The position numbers and the translations under genes are program-made. From the NCBI GenBank assembly GCA_034666705.1, contig JAXDLH010000022.1, positions 1 to 7,103 on the forward strand: a stretch of DNA of 7,103 nt. The letters run 5' to 3'. Shown here one piece after another: positions 5,763-7,103 of this stretch. The DNA comes from JAXDLH01 sp034666705 (lineage in GTDB: Bacteria; Chloroflexota; UBA6077; SHYK01). The first letter of the stretch is position 1. Each line of letters opens with the position of its first letter. The notes below the pieces were generated by a model that saw only the letters and a program-made list of their open reading frames with translations, had not been told where the DNA came from and made no database searches.

Positions 5763-6992
5763 ATGCGCGAGACATCGGGTCCTGGGTTCGACCGGCTCCT
5801 GCGACTCTCGTTGTTCCCTGCATGGCAACAGATCACCCAGACGGTGCGCGGCGGGCCCGGTGCGACGCGACGTCGGATCCCTGCACTCCTGGCGGTCGTG
5901 GGCACTCTGGTGCTAGCGACCTCGCAATCGATCTCCTCGGCTGCCCCCGTGGCGCAGGAGAGCCGCAATCTAACCGTACTGGTGGGCGCGGGCCGCGATA
6001 CCGACGATGTATTCGCCTTCTTCCCGCAAAACATTCGCGTACATGCGGGCGACTCCATCACCTGGGACCAGAACAGCGATTCCGCCCACACGATCTCCTT
6101 CGGCACGAGCGGGTTCCCAGGTCCCGCCCAGGGGACGATCTCGCTGCCGCCCGGGCAGACGGTTCCAGCCCCGGTCTTGCCAATCGCGGGTCGCCCCGGC
6201 GTCAACCAGGCCAATCCCTCCCAATACTATCCATTCATGAGCCCGGAGATCGTCGACAATACCTGGAACGGCGTGGGCTTCGCCTCCTCCGGCAGGCTTA
6301 CCGGCAGCGAGCCGCAACCCGGCCTTCCACGGGTGGTGTCGTTCTCCCTGACGTTCGACACCCCGGGCACTTATCAGTACCGCTGTCTGATCCACGGGAA
6401 CCAGATGTATGGCACGGTCGAGGTGGTGGACGCGACGGCGACCGCACCGAGCCAGGCGGAGATCGATACCCAGGCCGAGGCTGAGCAGGCGGTCCTCACC
6501 GCGCTGCTCCCGGCGGCGCACGCCCAAAACCCCCAGGCCGGCAAAGCCGCGGGGGCAAACGGCACCAGCGTCTGGTCCGTGCAGGCTGGGAATACGCAGG
6601 CCGGCATCACCGATCTCCGCGTCCAGGTGCTTGAATTCATGCCGAAGAACGTGACGATCACTGCCGGGGATACCGTGCTCTGGACGTCGTCGTTCGCGTT
6701 CCACACGGTGGGCTTCTTCCCGGTGGCGCCTCCGCCGCCGGATACCTACGTAGACACGGCCGCGGATGGGTCGACGATCGTCGTGACCAACCCGGACACC
6801 GCCAACCCGCACAAGCCGGCCGACGTGTTCGACCCCCGGCAGGCGTTCACGTCGGGCCGCATCGGCTACGACCGGCCAGCGGGCAATAGCTGGACGCTCA
6901 TCTTCGACACGCCGGGGGTCTACGACTACATCTGCGCGGTCCATGGGGATCGCGGCATGAAGGGGACGATCACCGTCCTGCCGCGCGCCTAG
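5763..6992 (+). CDS. Exported protein with two plastocyanin-like copper domains
   Basis: A 409-residue extracytoplasmic protein probably carrying electrons through two type 1 copper sites. A polar N-region ending in TRRR (35-38) precedes a hydrophobic stretch (39-52) and a small-residue region to about 64, consistent with a signal peptide. Twin arginines hint at Tat export but the following FLK-like pattern is absent. There is no lipobox cysteine. Domain 1 (about 68-222) has ligands H109 (SAHTISF) and C208-x2-H211-x3-M215. Domain 2 (about 284-409) has H314 (FHTVGF) and C391-x2-H394-x4-M399, ending 'GMKGTITVLPRA'. Both contain 'FDTPG[TV]Y' just before the cysteine, so they are duplicates. The gaps between the first His and the Cys (99 and 77 residues) are much longer than in plastocyanin, so each domain has a large inserted loop. 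An Ala/Gln-rich linker (about 222-280) joins them. It lies 300 bases behind the LuxR-type regulator on the same strand. Its redox partners are not visible. Confidence 0.92.
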   Translation: MRETSGPGFDRLLRLSLFPAWQQITQTVRGGPGATRRRIPALLAVVGTLVLATSQSISSAAPVAQESRNLTVLVGAGRDTDDVFAFFPQNIRVHAGDSITWDQNSDSAHTISFGTSGFPGPAQGTISLPPGQTVPAPVLPIAGRPGVNQANPSQYYPFMSPEIVDNTWNGVGFASSGRLTGSEPQPGLPRVVSFSLTFDTPGTYQYRCLIHGNQMYGTVEVVDATATAPSQAEIDTQAEAEQAVLTALLPAAHAQNPQAGKAAGANGTSVWSVQAGNTQAGITDLRVQVLEFMPKNVTITAGDTVLWTSSFAFHTVGFFPVAPPPPDTYVDTAADGSTIVVTNPDTANPHKPADVFDPRQAFTSGRIGYDRPAGNSWTLIFDTPGVYDYICAVHGDRGMKGTITVLPRA

Positions 6993-7013
6993 CTCACGGA
7001 TCAGAGGGGAAGG

Positions 7014-7103
7014 GTGGGCTGCCCGCGGTGGGCTTCGAACCCGCTCGTGGCGGCTGGCGGCGGCACCCCCGGCCAGAGCGGCAGGATTATCGTCGATGGC
7101 GTC
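7014..7103 (+). CDS. Possible start of a further gene, cut by the right edge
   Basis: GTG at 7014 opens a frame that runs to the window end and reads 'LVAAGGGTPGQSGRIIVDGV' in its last 20 residues. Its third codon positions are mostly G or C, more so than the other frames here, and GAGGGG (7004-7009) lies four bases upstream. It is in the same frame as the cupredoxin, 21 bases after its TAG. A start further in (GTG near 7050) is possible. Thirty codons are too few to name a family, and this could be chance. Confidence 0.25.
   Translation, partial: MGCPRWASNPLVAAGGGTPGQSGRIIVDGV

Noticed and set aside
5111..6484. A 457-codon open frame on the plus strand crossing the regulator end, the gap and the cupredoxin
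   Set aside because: It overlaps two well-identified genes in other frames, is Arg/Gly/Pro-rich as GC-driven shadow frames are, and shows no domain.
7025..7045. TTCGAA within G/C arms, looking like a tRNA T-arm on the minus strand
   Set aside because: The stem has a C-A mismatch and no matching acceptor, D-arm or anticodon arm can be built on either strand.

Overview
The window is GC-rich with strongly G/C-biased third codon positions. It carries five confident protein-coding genes and no RNA gene, CRISPR array or insertion sequence that I can support. The combination points to a Chloroflexota bacterium, most likely of the Thermomicrobia/Sphaerobacter type: a Uma2-family protein of the 'MTLEE…LPEEKPALEYED' kind, a very large NB-ARC/TPR/LuxR regulator beginning with an 'LPxPLTSFV' stretch, and a double cupredoxin. 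This is inferred from family resemblance; there is no phylogenetic marker in the window.

Layout. (1) 2-1462, plus: a DHA2-type (EmrB/QacA) major facilitator drug-efflux transporter, cut by the left edge and missing only its extreme N-terminus. (2) 1535-1870, minus, convergent with the transporter: a small thioredoxin-like [2Fe-2S] ferredoxin with all four expected cysteine ligands. A bulged hairpin between the two stop codons may terminate both transcripts. (3) 1871-2052: a divergent intergenic region with two adjacent inverted repeats and an AT-rich pocket in front of the next gene. (4) 2053-2715, plus: a Uma2-family (DUF820, PD-(D/E)XK-like) protein. (5) 2716-2969: a non-coding upstream region with a duplicated 10-bp motif. 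(6) 2970-5462, plus: an 830-residue signal-transduction ATPase with a LuxR-type DNA-binding C-terminus and five TPR-like units in an exact 40-residue register. (7) 5463-5762: a 300-bp intergenic region with a G-quadruplex motif on the minus strand at its left end, a direct repeat and a perfect 17-bp palindrome. (8) 5763-6992, plus: an exported protein with two complete type 1 copper domains. (9) 6993-7103: the possible first codons of another gene, cut by the right edge.

How they fit together. These look like independent transcription units of an accessory or housekeeping neighbourhood and not one operon: gaps are long and directions mixed. The one pairing worth testing is the LuxR-type regulator and the cupredoxin gene directly downstream on the same strand, whose intergenic region holds a perfect palindrome. 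I do not see convincing evidence of a novel defence or mobile system. The most interesting signals are regulatory DNA (palindromes sharing CGCTCG arms in two intergenic regions, a G4 motif overlapping a stop codon) and repeat architecture within two proteins.
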